A stretch of 64,000 nucleotides of DNA from Bacilli bacterium (GTDB taxonomy: Bacteria > Bacillota > Bacilli > Paenibacillales > NBRC-103111). The notes under the pieces were generated by a model. It worked only from the letters and a program-made list of their open reading frames with translations. It searched no databases and was not told the origin of the DNA. This document shows positions 39,241 to 52,052 of the stretch, piece after piece. Position 1 is the stretch's first letter. Every line of letters begins with the position of its first letter. Made by a program: the position numbers and the translations under genes. The stretch lies in the NCBI GenBank assembly GCA_028287395.1, contig JAQBPR010000227.1, positions 1-64,000 on the forward strand, written 5' to 3'.

Positions 39241-40638
39241 TTATCCAATACTGCCTTCCATCTCGAACTTGATGAGACGGTTCATTTCTACGGCGTATTC
39301 CATCGGAAGCTCTTTGGTGAACGGTTCAATAAAGCCCATGACGATCATTTGTGTTGCTTCAGCATCCGTTAATCCGCGACTCATCAAGTAAAATAGTTGA
39401 TCCTCGGAAACCTTCGAAACCGTTGCTTCATGCTCAAGCGTGATGTTATCGTTCATTATTTCATTGTAAGGAATCGTATCTGAAGTCGACTCTTTATCCA
39501 TAATTAACGTATCACACTTGATATTCGCTTTAGAGCCTTGTGAATTACGTCCAAAGGAAGCTAATCCACGATAAGTTACTTTACCTCCATGCTTGCTAAT
39601 CGACTTAGAAATAATCGTCGAAGTGGTGTCTGGCGCAAGATGAGTCATTTTCGCTCCTGCATCCTGATGTTGACCGCGGCCAGCAACGGCGATTGAAAGC
39701 ACCATACCTTTGGCTCCGCGACCTTTTAACACAACTGCTGGATATTTCATCGTTAGCTTGGATCCAATGTTACCATCAACCCATTCCATCGTCGCATTTT
39801 CTTCAGCAACCGCACGTTTAGTAACGAGGTTATAAATATTAGGCGCCCAATTTTGAATCGTAGTGTAACGAGCGCGTGAATTTTTCAAGCAAATGATTTC
39901 AACTACAGCACTGTGTAATGAGTTCGTACTGTAAATTGGAGCTGTACAGCCTTCTACATAATGAACCAAGCTGTCTTCATCTGTAATAATCAACGTCCGT
40001 TCAAATTGACCCATATTTTCGGAATTAATTCGGAAATAGGCTTGCAGCGGAACTTCACATTTTACGCCTTTTGGCACATAGATAAAGCTGCCACCAGACC
40101 ATACGGCACTGTTCAATGCTGCGAATTTATTGTCGTTTGGCGGAACGATTGTACCAAAGTATTGACGAAATAATTCCGGATGCTCGCGTAACGCCGTATC
40201 TGTATCCGTAAAAATAACACCAAGATCCTCCAGCTCTTTTTGCATGCTGTGATAAACCACTTCGGATTCATATTGTGCAGAGACACCAGCAAGGAACTTT
40301 TGCTCCGCTTCAGGAATACCTAGCTTATCAAAGGTTTCTTTAATTTCGGAAGGCACTTCTTCCCAAGTTTTCCCTTGTTTTTCTGATGGTTTCACATAAT
40401 ATTGGATTTCGTTGAAATCCAAATCTTCCATATTGCCGCCCCATTTAGGCATCGGCATTTTGAAGAAAAGCTCTAACGATTTCAAGCGGAAATCTAGCAT
40501 CCATTGCGGTTCATTCTTCATTCGGGAAATTTCCATAACAATTTCTTTTGTTAAGCCTTTCCCGGATTTGAAAATCGATTCATGTTCATCGCGAAACCCA
40601 TATTTATAAGCTTCCATTTCAGGCATTTTCTTAGCCAT
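39241..40638 (-). CDS. sufB: Fe-S cluster assembly protein SufB
   Basis: [71 protein letters not shown]. Internal start MAKKMPEME preferred. Confidence 0.98.
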   Translation of the reverse strand: MAKKMPEMEAYKYGFRDEHESIFKSGKGLTKEIVMEISRMKNEPQWMLDFRLKSLELFFKMPMPKWGGNMEDLDFNEIQYYVKPSEKQGKTWEEVPSEIKETFDKLGIPEAEQKFLAGVSAQYESEVVYHSMQKELEDLGVIFTDTDTALREHPELFRQYFGTIVPPNDNKFAALNSAVWSGGSFIYVPKGVKCEVPLQAYFRINSENMGQFERTLIITDEDSLVHYVEGCTAPIYSTNSLHSAVVEIICLKNSRARYTTIQNWAPNIYNLVTKRAVAEENATMEWVDGNIGSKLTMKYPAVVLKGRGAKGMVLSIAVAGRGQHQDAGAKMTHLAPDTTSTIISKSISKHGGKVTYRGLASFGRNSQGSKANIKCDTLIMDKESTSDTIPYNEIMNDNITLEHEATVSKVSEDQLFYLMSRGLTDAEATQMIVMGFIEPFTKELPMEYAVEMNRLIKFEMEGSIG

Positions 40639-40716
40639 GATTAATTCCTCCCGTAAATCAATTTGCAATACTTTAACCTTTAACCTTTTAACGTATGTGT
40701 TGAATCCTATTTAGAT

Positions 40717-43662
<2,946 letters not shown>

Positions 43663-43759
43663 GTTTATCTCTCCTTAGAGTTTTCCGCAGAAAACTTTCT
43701 TCGTAAGCATTTGCTATTATACTGATTAACAGCCAACTTGCTCCTCGTTATCAGTATGT

Positions 43760-44548
43760 TTAGACGCCAAGTCCAACTGTTTCATCAACAATGCCCAATT
43801 CTTCCTTTATCCAATCATAGCCATCCTTTTCCACAAGCTCGGCAAGCTCTGGACCACCGGATTTAACGATGCGGCCTTGCATCATAATGTGTACAAAATC
43901 AGGAGTAATGTAATCCAACAAACGTTGATAATGGGTGATAATTAAAAAACCTCTATCTTCGCTCTTCAAGGAATTCACGCCTTCAGCAACGATACGAAGC
44001 GCATCGATGTCCAGCCCCGAATCAATCTCATCCAAAATGCAAATGCGCGGCTCAAGAAGCATCATTTGCAATATTTCGTTACGCTTCTTTTCTCCACCGG
44101 AAAATCCTTCGTTCAAATAACGATGGGCAAATTCAGCATTCATTTCCAAATCCTTCATTTTCTTTTCCATTTGGCGAATGAATTTGATCAATGAAATTTC
44201 GTTGCCTTCACCACGTTTAGCATTAATCGCACTGCGTAAAAAGTCAGAATTCGTCACACCTGAAATTTCACTTGGGTACTGCATGGCCAAAAACAATCCA
44301 GCACGCGCTCTTTCATCTACAGCCATATCCAACACATCTTCGCCGTCCAAAGTAACGGTTCCTTCCGTTACTTCATACTTAGGATGCCCCATTAATGTGG
44401 ATGCCAAGGTACTTTTTCCTGTACCATTCGGACCCATAATTGCATGGATTTCTCCACCGCCAATAGTTAAGCTAAGTCCTTTTAAAATTTCCTTTCCTTC
44501 AACAGACGCCTTTAAACCGTCTATAATAAATTTCAGTGAATTTGGCAT
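43760..44548 (-). CDS. sufC: Fe-S cluster assembly ATPase SufC
   Basis: GPNGTGKSTLASTLMGHPKYEVTEGTV, NEGFSGGEKKRNEILQM, ILDEIDSGLDIDALRIVAEGVN. Confidence 0.98.
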   Translation of the reverse strand: MPNSLKFIIDGLKASVEGKEILKGLSLTIGGGEIHAIMGPNGTGKSTLASTLMGHPKYEVTEGTVTLDGEDVLDMAVDERARAGLFLAMQYPSEISGVTNSDFLRSAINAKRGEGNEISLIKFIRQMEKKMKDLEMNAEFAHRYLNEGFSGGEKKRNEILQMMLLEPRICILDEIDSGLDIDALRIVAEGVNSLKSEDRGFLIITHYQRLLDYITPDFVHIMMQGRIVKSGGPELAELVEKDGYDWIKEELGIVDETVGLGV

Positions 44549-44579
44549 GATTGTTGTTACCTCCAGCTAAATTAGTTTG

Positions 44580-44631
44580 TAATCATTATTAAATGATTAT
44601 CATTGATTATCATTTGCGTAATATCATTATA
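44580..44631 (-). promoter_or_regulatory. suf operon promoter region with overlapping Fur-like boxes
   Basis: AATGATTATCATT (44592-44604, palindromic 6-1-6) overlapping ATTGATTATCATT; TATAAT -10 on the minus strand at 44626-44631. Confidence 0.6.
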
Positions 44632-44700
44632 CCGCACCTTGAAAGAGGATTAAAGTCCATTTGCCTGAATTTGTGAAAAAGACTTGACTCTTTTTCAAGA

Positions 44701-45291
44701 TTACCTCCGTTTATTTGTACAAAGCCGCTTAATTTGCTCCACCTGAGTGGCGAAAACATCATCTGCTAAAACAGGTGCCATTGAAACATCCAATGGAAGC
44801 TCCGTAAGTAATCGAATCCATGATTTGCACCCATTATATTCCGGTAATATGGGCAGAATAAGCGGCTTGCTTAAACGATACACACGTAACAATAAAACAT
44901 GAAGCGGCTTATCGCGCTTCCATTTTAACCGTTCCTCTGCAAAATGTTCTGTCCAAATATGATAAGGGAATAAAAGATTTAATTGCTCTTGATCATTTAC
45001 TTCCAAATCAGCAGTCACTTCCGCATAACTTGTCACTTTAATAAATGACGCTTGATTATCCCATGTTTCTAATATTTCATCCAAGTTCGTCTGATATGCG
45101 CTTTTAAGCAGTTCGTTTTTTTGATGCTCATAAGTGGGATACAAATAAAAAGCATTGCTTTCCAAGCGGAAATCACGTGTTTCTTCAATAATTCCACCTT
45201 TGCGCATAATAACGATTTGCTCCCCCGCTTCAAGTGCTTTGACAGCGATCGCCCATTCTTTAAGCGCGATGGTTTGTTTCTCTTCCATCAT
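44701..45291 (-). CDS. DUF1802 family protein
   Basis: ALKEWAIAVKALEAGEQIVIMRKGGIIEETRDFRLESNAFYLYPTYEHQK is typical of DUF1802. Confidence 0.85.
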   Translation of the reverse strand: MMEEKQTIALKEWAIAVKALEAGEQIVIMRKGGIIEETRDFRLESNAFYLYPTYEHQKNELLKSAYQTNLDEILETWDNQASFIKVTSYAEVTADLEVNDQEQLNLLFPYHIWTEHFAEERLKWKRDKPLHVLLLRVYRLSKPLILPILPEYNGCKSWIRLLTELPLDVSMAPVLADDVFATQVEQIKRLCTNKRR

Positions 45292-45386
45292 TCTATTCCC
45301 CCTGCCAATACTCTGTATATTTAATTATATTTACTAAGGGAAAACAATGCAAATTTCATCGGGAGCTGCATTGCGCAACAAATACC

Positions 45387-45527
45387 CAGCAGTGGCTTGG
45401 GGGAGTTATCGGATTTGGTCTAGCCCATATTGTTCTTGGAGCCATTGACTTAGTTGAACATCGATATGAATCAAAAAATAGAGGAGACGACGAGGTCCTT
45501 TCGCGGCCTCTATTTTTATTTTGTTAA
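45387..45527 (+). pseudogene. Possible remnant of a small membrane protein gene (C-terminal part only)
   Basis: Frame reads QQWLGGVIGFGLAHIVLGAIDLVEHRYESKNRGDDEV...; no good start codon/RBS in that frame upstream; runs into a terminator hairpin. Confidence 0.4.
45474..45522 (+). terminator. Rho-independent terminator upstream of mtnK
   Basis: AAAAATAGAGG...CCTCTATTTTTATTTT. Confidence 0.75.
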
Positions 45528-45630
45528 TGCAAGTGAAAATAAGTTATCATATAATTCAATTAAGCATAAAAACTTAAGATAATGCTTACGATGCAAGTTT
45601 TGCTTACGCAAAACGCCAAGGAGGAATATC

Positions 45631-46839
45631 ATGTCCGATTATCATGCTTTAAATGCAAAAGAAGCTATTGATTACGCTAGATCCATAGAAGGTATATTTC
45701 CTGAAGATGCTGAATTATCGTCCCGTGAAATTGGCGATGGCAACCTAAATCTCGTTTTTCATATTTCCGACCCGAAAAGCGGGAAAAGTTTAATTCTTAA
45801 ACAAGCATTGCCCTATGCCAAAGTCGTTGGTGAAACTTGGCCGCTAACCATCGATCGCGCGCGAATAGAAAGTGAAGCACTGCTTTTGCAATCATCCCTT
45901 TGTCCTGAATTAGTTCCACATGTTTACATCTATGACTCTGTGCTTGCTTTGACGGTTATGGAAGATCTAAGTGATCATGTCATTATGCGTAAAGGATTAA
46001 TCGAAGGAAATGAATATCCTTTATTTGCTGAACACATCGGTCACTTTTTGGCGCATACCCTTTTCTATACTTCCGATTTGGGCTTGAATCAACAGCAGAA
46101 AAAGCTTCGAGTACAGCAATTTATTAATCCCGAGCTATGCAAAATTAGCGAAGACCTTATTTTCGATCACCCTTACACCAATGCGGAAACCAATAATTTT
46201 AATCCATTGATAGGTAATGAAGTGAAACAGATATGGCATAACTCTAAATTGCAATTTGAGGTTGCTTTACTTCGCGAAGGTTTTTTAACGCATGCTCAAG
46301 CGCTGCTTCATGGTGATTTACATACTGGAAGTATATTTATCACTTCACGGTCAACGAAAGTCATCGATCCTGAATTTGCCTTTTATGGTCCTATGGGCTT
46401 TGATATTGGCGCTGTAATCGCTAATTTACTATTAAATTACGCTGGACAAGAAGCTTGGATTGCGGATGAAACAGCGCGAATTAAATTCCGCGAATATTTG
46501 CTGCAGACTGTTCAGGATGTATGGCAGCATTTCTCTGAGCAATTCCTGGCTCTATGGCAGAAAGATAGTGTAGACCGACTATCCTCAGTTCCTGGATATC
46601 GTGAGAATTACATGCAGCGTCTGCTTCAAGATGCAATGGGCTATGCAGGTTGTAAAATGATTCGCCGGATTATCGGATTGGCTCCTGTCGCTGACATTCA
46701 ATCCATAAATGACCCGAACATTCGCGCAAAAGCGGAGCGAATCGCTTTATCGATAGGTCAAGCTTTAATCCTTCAGCATCGCCAAGCCAGCTCTATTGAT
46801 GAAATATTGGAAATTGCGAAAAGAGGCCTCGAACAATGA
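45631..46839 (+). CDS. mtnK: S-methyl-5-thioribose kinase
   Basis: [75 protein letters not shown]. Confidence 0.97.
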   Translation: MSDYHALNAKEAIDYARSIEGIFPEDAELSSREIGDGNLNLVFHISDPKSGKSLILKQALPYAKVVGETWPLTIDRARIESEALLLQSSLCPELVPHVYIYDSVLALTVMEDLSDHVIMRKGLIEGNEYPLFAEHIGHFLAHTLFYTSDLGLNQQQKKLRVQQFINPELCKISEDLIFDHPYTNAETNNFNPLIGNEVKQIWHNSKLQFEVALLREGFLTHAQALLHGDLHTGSIFITSRSTKVIDPEFAFYGPMGFDIGAVIANLLLNYAGQEAWIADETARIKFREYLLQTVQDVWQHFSEQFLALWQKDSVDRLSSVPGYRENYMQRLLQDAMGYAGCKMIRRIIGLAPVADIQSINDPNIRAKAERIALSIGQALILQHRQASSIDEILEIAKRGLEQ

Positions 46840-47918
46840 ATGAGCTTAAACAGAAAAATATCGTATCCTTGCGGTGGAATGCAGATCATTTGGAGCTGCT
46901 TGATCAAAGATTATTACCTGAGGAAATATGTTATTTAGATTTAACACGCGTTGAGGAAGTTTGGGATGCGATTCGGCAGCTTAAGGTTCGTGGTGCACCT
47001 GCAATTGGAATTGCCGCAGCATATGGCGTATATTTGGCTGTTCAGAGTTATAAAAAAGCGAATCCAGAGGCATTGCCCCAAGAATTATTAGCTGAAGTCC
47101 AGCGACAATCGGATTATTTAGCTACTTCACGACCTACAGCAGTCAATTTGTTTTGGGCGCTGGACCGCATGAAACGCCGGGCATCTGAGCTTGTTGTTCT
47201 AAATTCGACAGAAAAAACAACCGACAGCCTTTGTCTGGCTCTTTTAGTAGAAGCACAGCAAATCCAAGCGGAAGATGAAGAAACATGCCGAATGATCGGT
47301 GAACATGCCTTAACGCTTTTTGAGGATGGTATGGGAGTTTTGACTCATTGCAACGCGGGCGGTCTGGCAACAGCCAAATATGGAACAGCTTTAGCTCCAT
47401 TTTATTTAGCTTTAGAAAAAGGGATTGCGTTAAAAGTATTTGCTGATGAAACACGACCCGTGCTTCAGGGTGCGCGACTTACAGCTTTTGAATTGCAGCA
47501 AGCTGGTGTTGACGTTACCTTAATTTGCGATAATATGGCAGGTATGGTGATGTCAAAGGGGTGGATTCAAGCTGTCATCGTCGGTACTGACCGTGTTGCA
47601 GCAAATGGAGATGTAGCCAACAAAATCGGCACTTATAGCGTCGCAGTATTAGCTAGAGCACATAACATTCCGTTTTATGTAGCCTGTCCGTTATCAACGA
47701 TTGATCTGAACACGCCAACGGGAGAGCAAATTACGATTGAAGAACGAGATGCGGAGGAAATAACGGAAGGGTTCGGTAAACGAACGGCCCCTCAAGGTAT
47801 TAAAGTATACAATCCAGCATTTGATATTACACCTCATGAATACGTAACTGCGATCATCACTGAAAAAGGAATCATTCGACCCTCCTATATTAAGAATTTG
47901 CCCCGGCTTTTTGTATAA
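46836..47918 (+). CDS. mtnA: S-methyl-5-thioribose-1-phosphate isomerase
   Basis: [70 protein letters not shown]. Confidence 0.97.
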   Translation: MNELKQKNIVSLRWNADHLELLDQRLLPEEICYLDLTRVEEVWDAIRQLKVRGAPAIGIAAAYGVYLAVQSYKKANPEALPQELLAEVQRQSDYLATSRPTAVNLFWALDRMKRRASELVVLNSTEKTTDSLCLALLVEAQQIQAEDEETCRMIGEHALTLFEDGMGVLTHCNAGGLATAKYGTALAPFYLALEKGIALKVFADETRPVLQGARLTAFELQQAGVDVTLICDNMAGMVMSKGWIQAVIVGTDRVAANGDVANKIGTYSVAVLARAHNIPFYVACPLSTIDLNTPTGEQITIEERDAEEITEGFGKRTAPQGIKVYNPAFDITPHEYVTAIITEKGIIRPSYIKNLPRLFV

Positions 47919-47948
47919 GAGCATGTTTTAGAATAACTAAGTTTCTTG

Positions 47949-47993
47949 ATAACTGCTTACGGTTATCCTTATTTGTTGCCCGTAAGCAGTTAT
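47949..47993. repeat. Perfect 14-bp inverted repeat downstream of mtnA
   Basis: ATAACTGCTTACGG-N17-CCGTAAGCAGTTAT; no T-tract on either strand after the stem. Confidence 0.8.
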
Positions 47994-48019
47994 AAAAAAG
48001 CGACTTCATTCAATCGTTT

Positions 48020-49231
48020 TTACGCTTCAATCACCCTTCTTTCCATCTCATTAATTAAAATATCCAATGCAGCATGAATATCGCTTATTGAAAAATCTTC
48101 TAAACTAAATAATTGTAATAAATTCTCTAGTCTTTTATGCCAGTAGTCCTTATCTAGTTGGTCTATATTTATCGTGGAAATTTGAATCAATGGGGCTTGT
48201 TTAATGGAAGTACCTCTTCCCAAATCCTCACTTAATTTTTCTCCGTTTTCCATAGGCGAAAAGATCACGTTGGATTGCAACCACGATTCTACATCTTTTA
48301 CGAGATTGCTCTTTTTCATAATCATTTTTACCAGGTCATCAATTCGAATAGAGCGTATCCATTCCGGATTCAAACTAAAAATATTCCCAGCTTCGCAGAT
48401 ACATCCAACTAATATCGCTAATTGAGCAGCCATTTTTTTGGTTATAAAGTATCGATCAGGTATTAGTCCTTCTTTGCTTCTGCGAATAGTAACCGCTTCG
48501 TTATTCATGATTTGTTTTCGGAAAGTGGGAATGGCAAAGCTACCAGCTGCATCCAAAACATTACAATAGCGCATGATGCCAGATTGAATGTTTTTATTTT
48601 GAAATGCAAATGTTTGAACCATAAACTCACAAATTCTTTTTGTTTTCCCATAAATATTGGTCGGTAATTCAGCTTTATCCGAAGAAATATAAATAAATCG
48701 CTCCAAACCAGGACTATGATAGCATAAGTTTAATACAACATAAGTCCCTCTAATATTTACATCAATGAACTCATCTGGTGAAGCGTTTCCCATCACTAAG
48801 CTCTTATAATTGGCATAATGAAAAACAACTTGGGGCTTGTACTGTTCAAAGAGTTTTGATAAATAGTCTTTCCTTCTTATATCAGCGAGAATAAATTGAA
48901 TTTTGGAGCAGATGGAACTATGCTTTTGCTTCATTTCCCTTTGCAAGGCATAGAGTGCGTTTTCATCTTTATCAATTAAAAGCAGCATTTTAAATTCTTC
49001 ATCTAACAATTGAGCTATTAGCTCAGAAGCAATAGAGCCTGCTGCCCCTAAAACGACTATCGTTTTATTTCTTAAATAAACTTTCTTGGACTCATCCAAA
49101 GAAAAATATTTTGTTTTCTGTTCGTTAATATAATCACTAACAAGTTCTTCTTCCTTAAGTGATGCGAACTTAAACATATTTAGCTCTTCAATAATTTGGT
49201 TCATATGATCTTCCTTATACTTGTTCAACAT
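48020..49231 (-). CDS. Polysaccharide biosynthesis protein (CapD/FlaA1-type NAD-dependent sugar dehydratase/epimerase)
   Basis: VVLGAAGSIASELIAQLLDEEFKMLLLIDKDENALYAL Rossmann, RFIYISSDKAELPTNIYGKTKRICE. Confidence 0.85.
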   Translation of the reverse strand: MLNKYKEDHMNQIIEELNMFKFASLKEEELVSDYINEQKTKYFSLDESKKVYLRNKTIVVLGAAGSIASELIAQLLDEEFKMLLLIDKDENALYALQREMKQKHSSICSKIQFILADIRRKDYLSKLFEQYKPQVVFHYANYKSLVMGNASPDEFIDVNIRGTYVVLNLCYHSPGLERFIYISSDKAELPTNIYGKTKRICEFMVQTFAFQNKNIQSGIMRYCNVLDAAGSFAIPTFRKQIMNNEAVTIRRSKEGLIPDRYFITKKMAAQLAILVGCICEAGNIFSLNPEWIRSIRIDDLVKMIMKKSNLVKDVESWLQSNVIFSPMENGEKLSEDLGRGTSIKQAPLIQISTINIDQLDKDYWHKRLENLLQLFSLEDFSISDIHAALDILINEMERRVIEA

Positions 49232-49262
49232 GTATAAAACTCCCTATATAAAGTTACCATCA

Positions 49263-50438
49263 TTAGTAAATTATTTTCAAACAATCTGCAGCCTTTTTCG
49301 CCTGCTGTCTGGCTGTTTCTACATCTGCAGCCGAGCTTAGAGCAACGGCCATTCTGCGACCGATTTTTGTTTCAGGCTTACCAAATATGCGAATTTGCGT
49401 ATTTACTCCTTTTAGCGCATCATGAACACCATCAATACGGTAATCCTTACTTTCTTCCCACGCTTTTAAAGTATGAGAGGCCCCTGGGGTAAGTAAGCGA
49501 ATCGATGGAATAGGGTACCCCATAATCGCTCGAACGTGTAAAGCAAACTCAGATAAATCCTGCGTTACCATAGTTACCAGACCGGTATCATGCGGTCTTG
49601 GCGAGACTTCGCTAAAATAAATCCGATCTTTAGCAATAAATAATTCCACACCATAGATTCCATAGCCGCCTAAAGCTTCCGTTACAGTACGAGCAATATG
49701 TTGTGCTTCCGTAATCTGCGTGTCTGACATATGATGAGGCTGCCAGGATTCAATATAATCCCCATCCTTTTGTATATGACCAATCGGGGCACAATAAGTT
49801 GTTCCAGATACGGAACGAACCGTTAACAATGTAATCTCCGAGTCAAAATGAATAAATTGCTCGACAATCACCTTTGCGCTTTTCGTGCGACCGCCCTCCA
49901 TTGCCGTATTCCATGAGGCTTCAATGTCAGCAGGAGTCTTACAAACACTTTGACCTTTACCAGAAGAGCTCATTATGGGCTTAATTACACAGGGTGTCCC
50001 AATAACCGCAACAGCATGCTTCAATTCCGCTAAATTCTCGGCAAAAGCGTATGCAGCCGTAGGCAAGTGTAATGTCTCCGTCGCCAGCCTGCGAATGCCT
50101 TCACGATCCATAGTCAGCTTGGAAGCCGTGGCAGTTGGAATTATGTTGTATCCTTCCTTTTCCAAAGCAATTAGCTCAGAAGTCGCTATGGCTTCTATTT
50201 CCGGAACGATCCAATCCGGCTTTTCCGCTTCTATTGTCGCACGAAGCTGCTGCGGGTCCAGCATATTGATCACATAAGATCTATGGGCAACCTGCATAGC
50301 TGGTGCATCCGCGTAGCGATCTACAGCAATAGTCTCGACACCCAGCCTTTGCGCCTCTATAATAATCTCTTTACCTAGCTCGCCTGAGCCAAGCAGCATA
50401 ATTTTTTTAGCATATTTTGTTATTGGTGCACCGTACAA
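49263..50438 (-). CDS. purT: Formate-dependent phosphoribosylglycinamide formyltransferase
   Basis: [75 protein letters not shown]-type motif. Confidence 0.97.
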   Translation of the reverse strand: MYGAPITKYAKKIMLLGSGELGKEIIIEAQRLGVETIAVDRYADAPAMQVAHRSYVINMLDPQQLRATIEAEKPDWIVPEIEAIATSELIALEKEGYNIIPTATASKLTMDREGIRRLATETLHLPTAAYAFAENLAELKHAVAVIGTPCVIKPIMSSSGKGQSVCKTPADIEASWNTAMEGGRTKSAKVIVEQFIHFDSEITLLTVRSVSGTTYCAPIGHIQKDGDYIESWQPHHMSDTQITEAQHIARTVTEALGGYGIYGVELFIAKDRIYFSEVSPRPHDTGLVTMVTQDLSEFALHVRAIMGYPIPSIRLLTPGASHTLKAWEESKDYRIDGVHDALKGVNTQIRIFGKPETKIGRRMAVALSSAADVETARQQAKKAADCLKIIY

Positions 50439-50492
50439 AAGATATCAACTCCACCGTTTTTCCTCTTATTGTGAAGCGAAGGCTTACACATG

Positions 50493-51845
50493 TCAACCAA
50501 AGAATGTTTGAAATAAAAGATACGCATTCAGAAGCATGATCAATCCTGCAACAAACCAAGCTAACAAAGACATCCAAAGAGGATTCGCAAATTCGCCCAT
50601 CTTCTTTTTGTCGCTAGTAAACTTTACCAAAGGGACAACAGCAAACGAAAGCTGAAACGAAAGAATGACTTGGCTTAAAATTAAAAGTGAGAATGTTCCC
50701 TTTTCCCCTGCAACGATGGCAACAATTACTGCAGGTATGATTGCAATCATTCTTGTAATTAACCGACGAATCCAAGGCCGCAATCGGATGTTAAGAAATC
50801 CCTCCATGACAATTTGTCCTGCCAATGTTCCTGTCAAAGTTGAATTTTGCCCTGAAGCAAGCAAAGCGACCGCGAATAAAATGCTGCCTAATGTTGTCCC
50901 TAATATTGGAGAAAGTGCAATATAAGCATCTCCAATTTTCTCTATTCCAGTCATACCTAAACGGTGAAATGTTGCAGCAGATAAAATTAAAATCGCTGCG
51001 TTAATAAACAATGCAAAAAATAAAGCTATCGAAGAATCCCAAGTGGAGAAATGAATCGCCTCACGTTTGCCAAGGGAAGTTCGTTCATATTTACGCGTTT
51101 GTACAATCGAAGAATGTAAATATAAATTATGCGGCATTACTGTAGCACCTAAAATACTAATAGCCAGGTAAAGCATCGCGGGGTTGGTGATAATTTCCGA
51201 ATGTGGAATAAAACCAATCATAATCCCGCCCACATCTGGTTTCGACATAATCATTTCTGAAATAAAACAACCACCAATCGTTACGATCAATACAATAACA
51301 AGCGATTCAATATAACGAAAACCTTTGTTTTGCAAAAATAATATAATCAAAACGTCTAAAGCAGTAATCAAAATCCCAAGTACAAGCGGAATACCAAAAA
51401 GTAATTGTAAAGCTATCGCTGAACCGATGACTTCTGCCAAATCACACGCTGCAATGGCAATTTCGCACATCACCCATAGAACAAAGGACACTGGTTTACT
51501 GTAATGATCACGACATGCTTGCGCCAAATCACGTCCTGTCACGATACCAAGCTTACCAGCGAGCGCTTGTAACAAAATCGCCATCAAATTTGATATTAAA
51601 ATAGCTGCCAATAATGTATAGCCAAATTGGGAACCACCCCCAATATCCGTTGCCCAATTGCCTGGATCCATATATCCTACGGCAACCATATAACCCGGTC
51701 CGGCAAAAGCAATAAATTTCCTTAACCAAGAACCAGTTTTCGGAATACGAAGTGAGTTGTGCACTTCGGGCAAAGAAGGTTGATTTGCAGAATTCCGCCA
51801 ACCTTCATTTATATCTTTTAATACTGTTGCATTTTTATTCATCAT
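50493..51845 (-). CDS. mntH: Nramp family divalent metal (Mn) transporter
   Basis: AFAGPGYMVAVGYMDPGNWATDIGGGSQFGY, VMPHNLYLHSSIVQTR. Start at 51845 (GAGGTGAAAATGATG) preferred over 51932. Confidence 0.95.
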   Translation of the reverse strand: MMNKNATVLKDINEGWRNSANQPSLPEVHNSLRIPKTGSWLRKFIAFAGPGYMVAVGYMDPGNWATDIGGGSQFGYTLLAAILISNLMAILLQALAGKLGIVTGRDLAQACRDHYSKPVSFVLWVMCEIAIAACDLAEVIGSAIALQLLFGIPLVLGILITALDVLIILFLQNKGFRYIESLVIVLIVTIGGCFISEMIMSKPDVGGIMIGFIPHSEIITNPAMLYLAISILGATVMPHNLYLHSSIVQTRKYERTSLGKREAIHFSTWDSSIALFFALFINAAILILSAATFHRLGMTGIEKIGDAYIALSPILGTTLGSILFAVALLASGQNSTLTGTLAGQIVMEGFLNIRLRPWIRRLITRMIAIIPAVIVAIVAGEKGTFSLLILSQVILSFQLSFAVVPLVKFTSDKKKMGEFANPLWMSLLAWFVAGLIMLLNAYLLFQTFFG

Positions 51846-51855
51846 TTTCACCTCA

Positions 51856-51891
51856 TTGGTTGTTATTACCTTATTGGTTGTTATTACCTTA
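51856..51891 (-). repeat. Exact 18-bp tandem duplication in the mntH leader
   Basis: ATTGGTTGTTATTACCTT x2 (plus strand). Confidence 0.9.
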
Positions 51892-51921
51892 TTCATCCAA
51901 AAAACATGCACCAAGTTAATT

Positions 51922-52052
51922 ATTTTGCCCAAGGGAAACTTTTACTCCAAAAAAAGAGGACAGTTAAATTGCTTTTATCAACATACTTTACGCTTAATAA
52001 GCGCTATAATTAAATTGTACAAGAGAAATAGTTTTTGTCAAGGGAAACTTTT
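51922..52052 (-). promoter_or_regulatory. mntH promoter with two MntR-like boxes
   Basis: Plus-strand ATTTTGCCCAAGGGAAACTTTT (51922-51943) and GTTTTTGTCAAGGGAAACTTTT (about 52031-52052); minus-strand TTGACA-N16-TACAAT (52041..52014). Confidence 0.7.

Noticed and set aside
45528-45630. S-box (SAM) riboswitch upstream of mtnK
   Set aside because: Leader after the terminator is only ~100 nt and lacks the conserved S-box core; only a short hairpin is visible.
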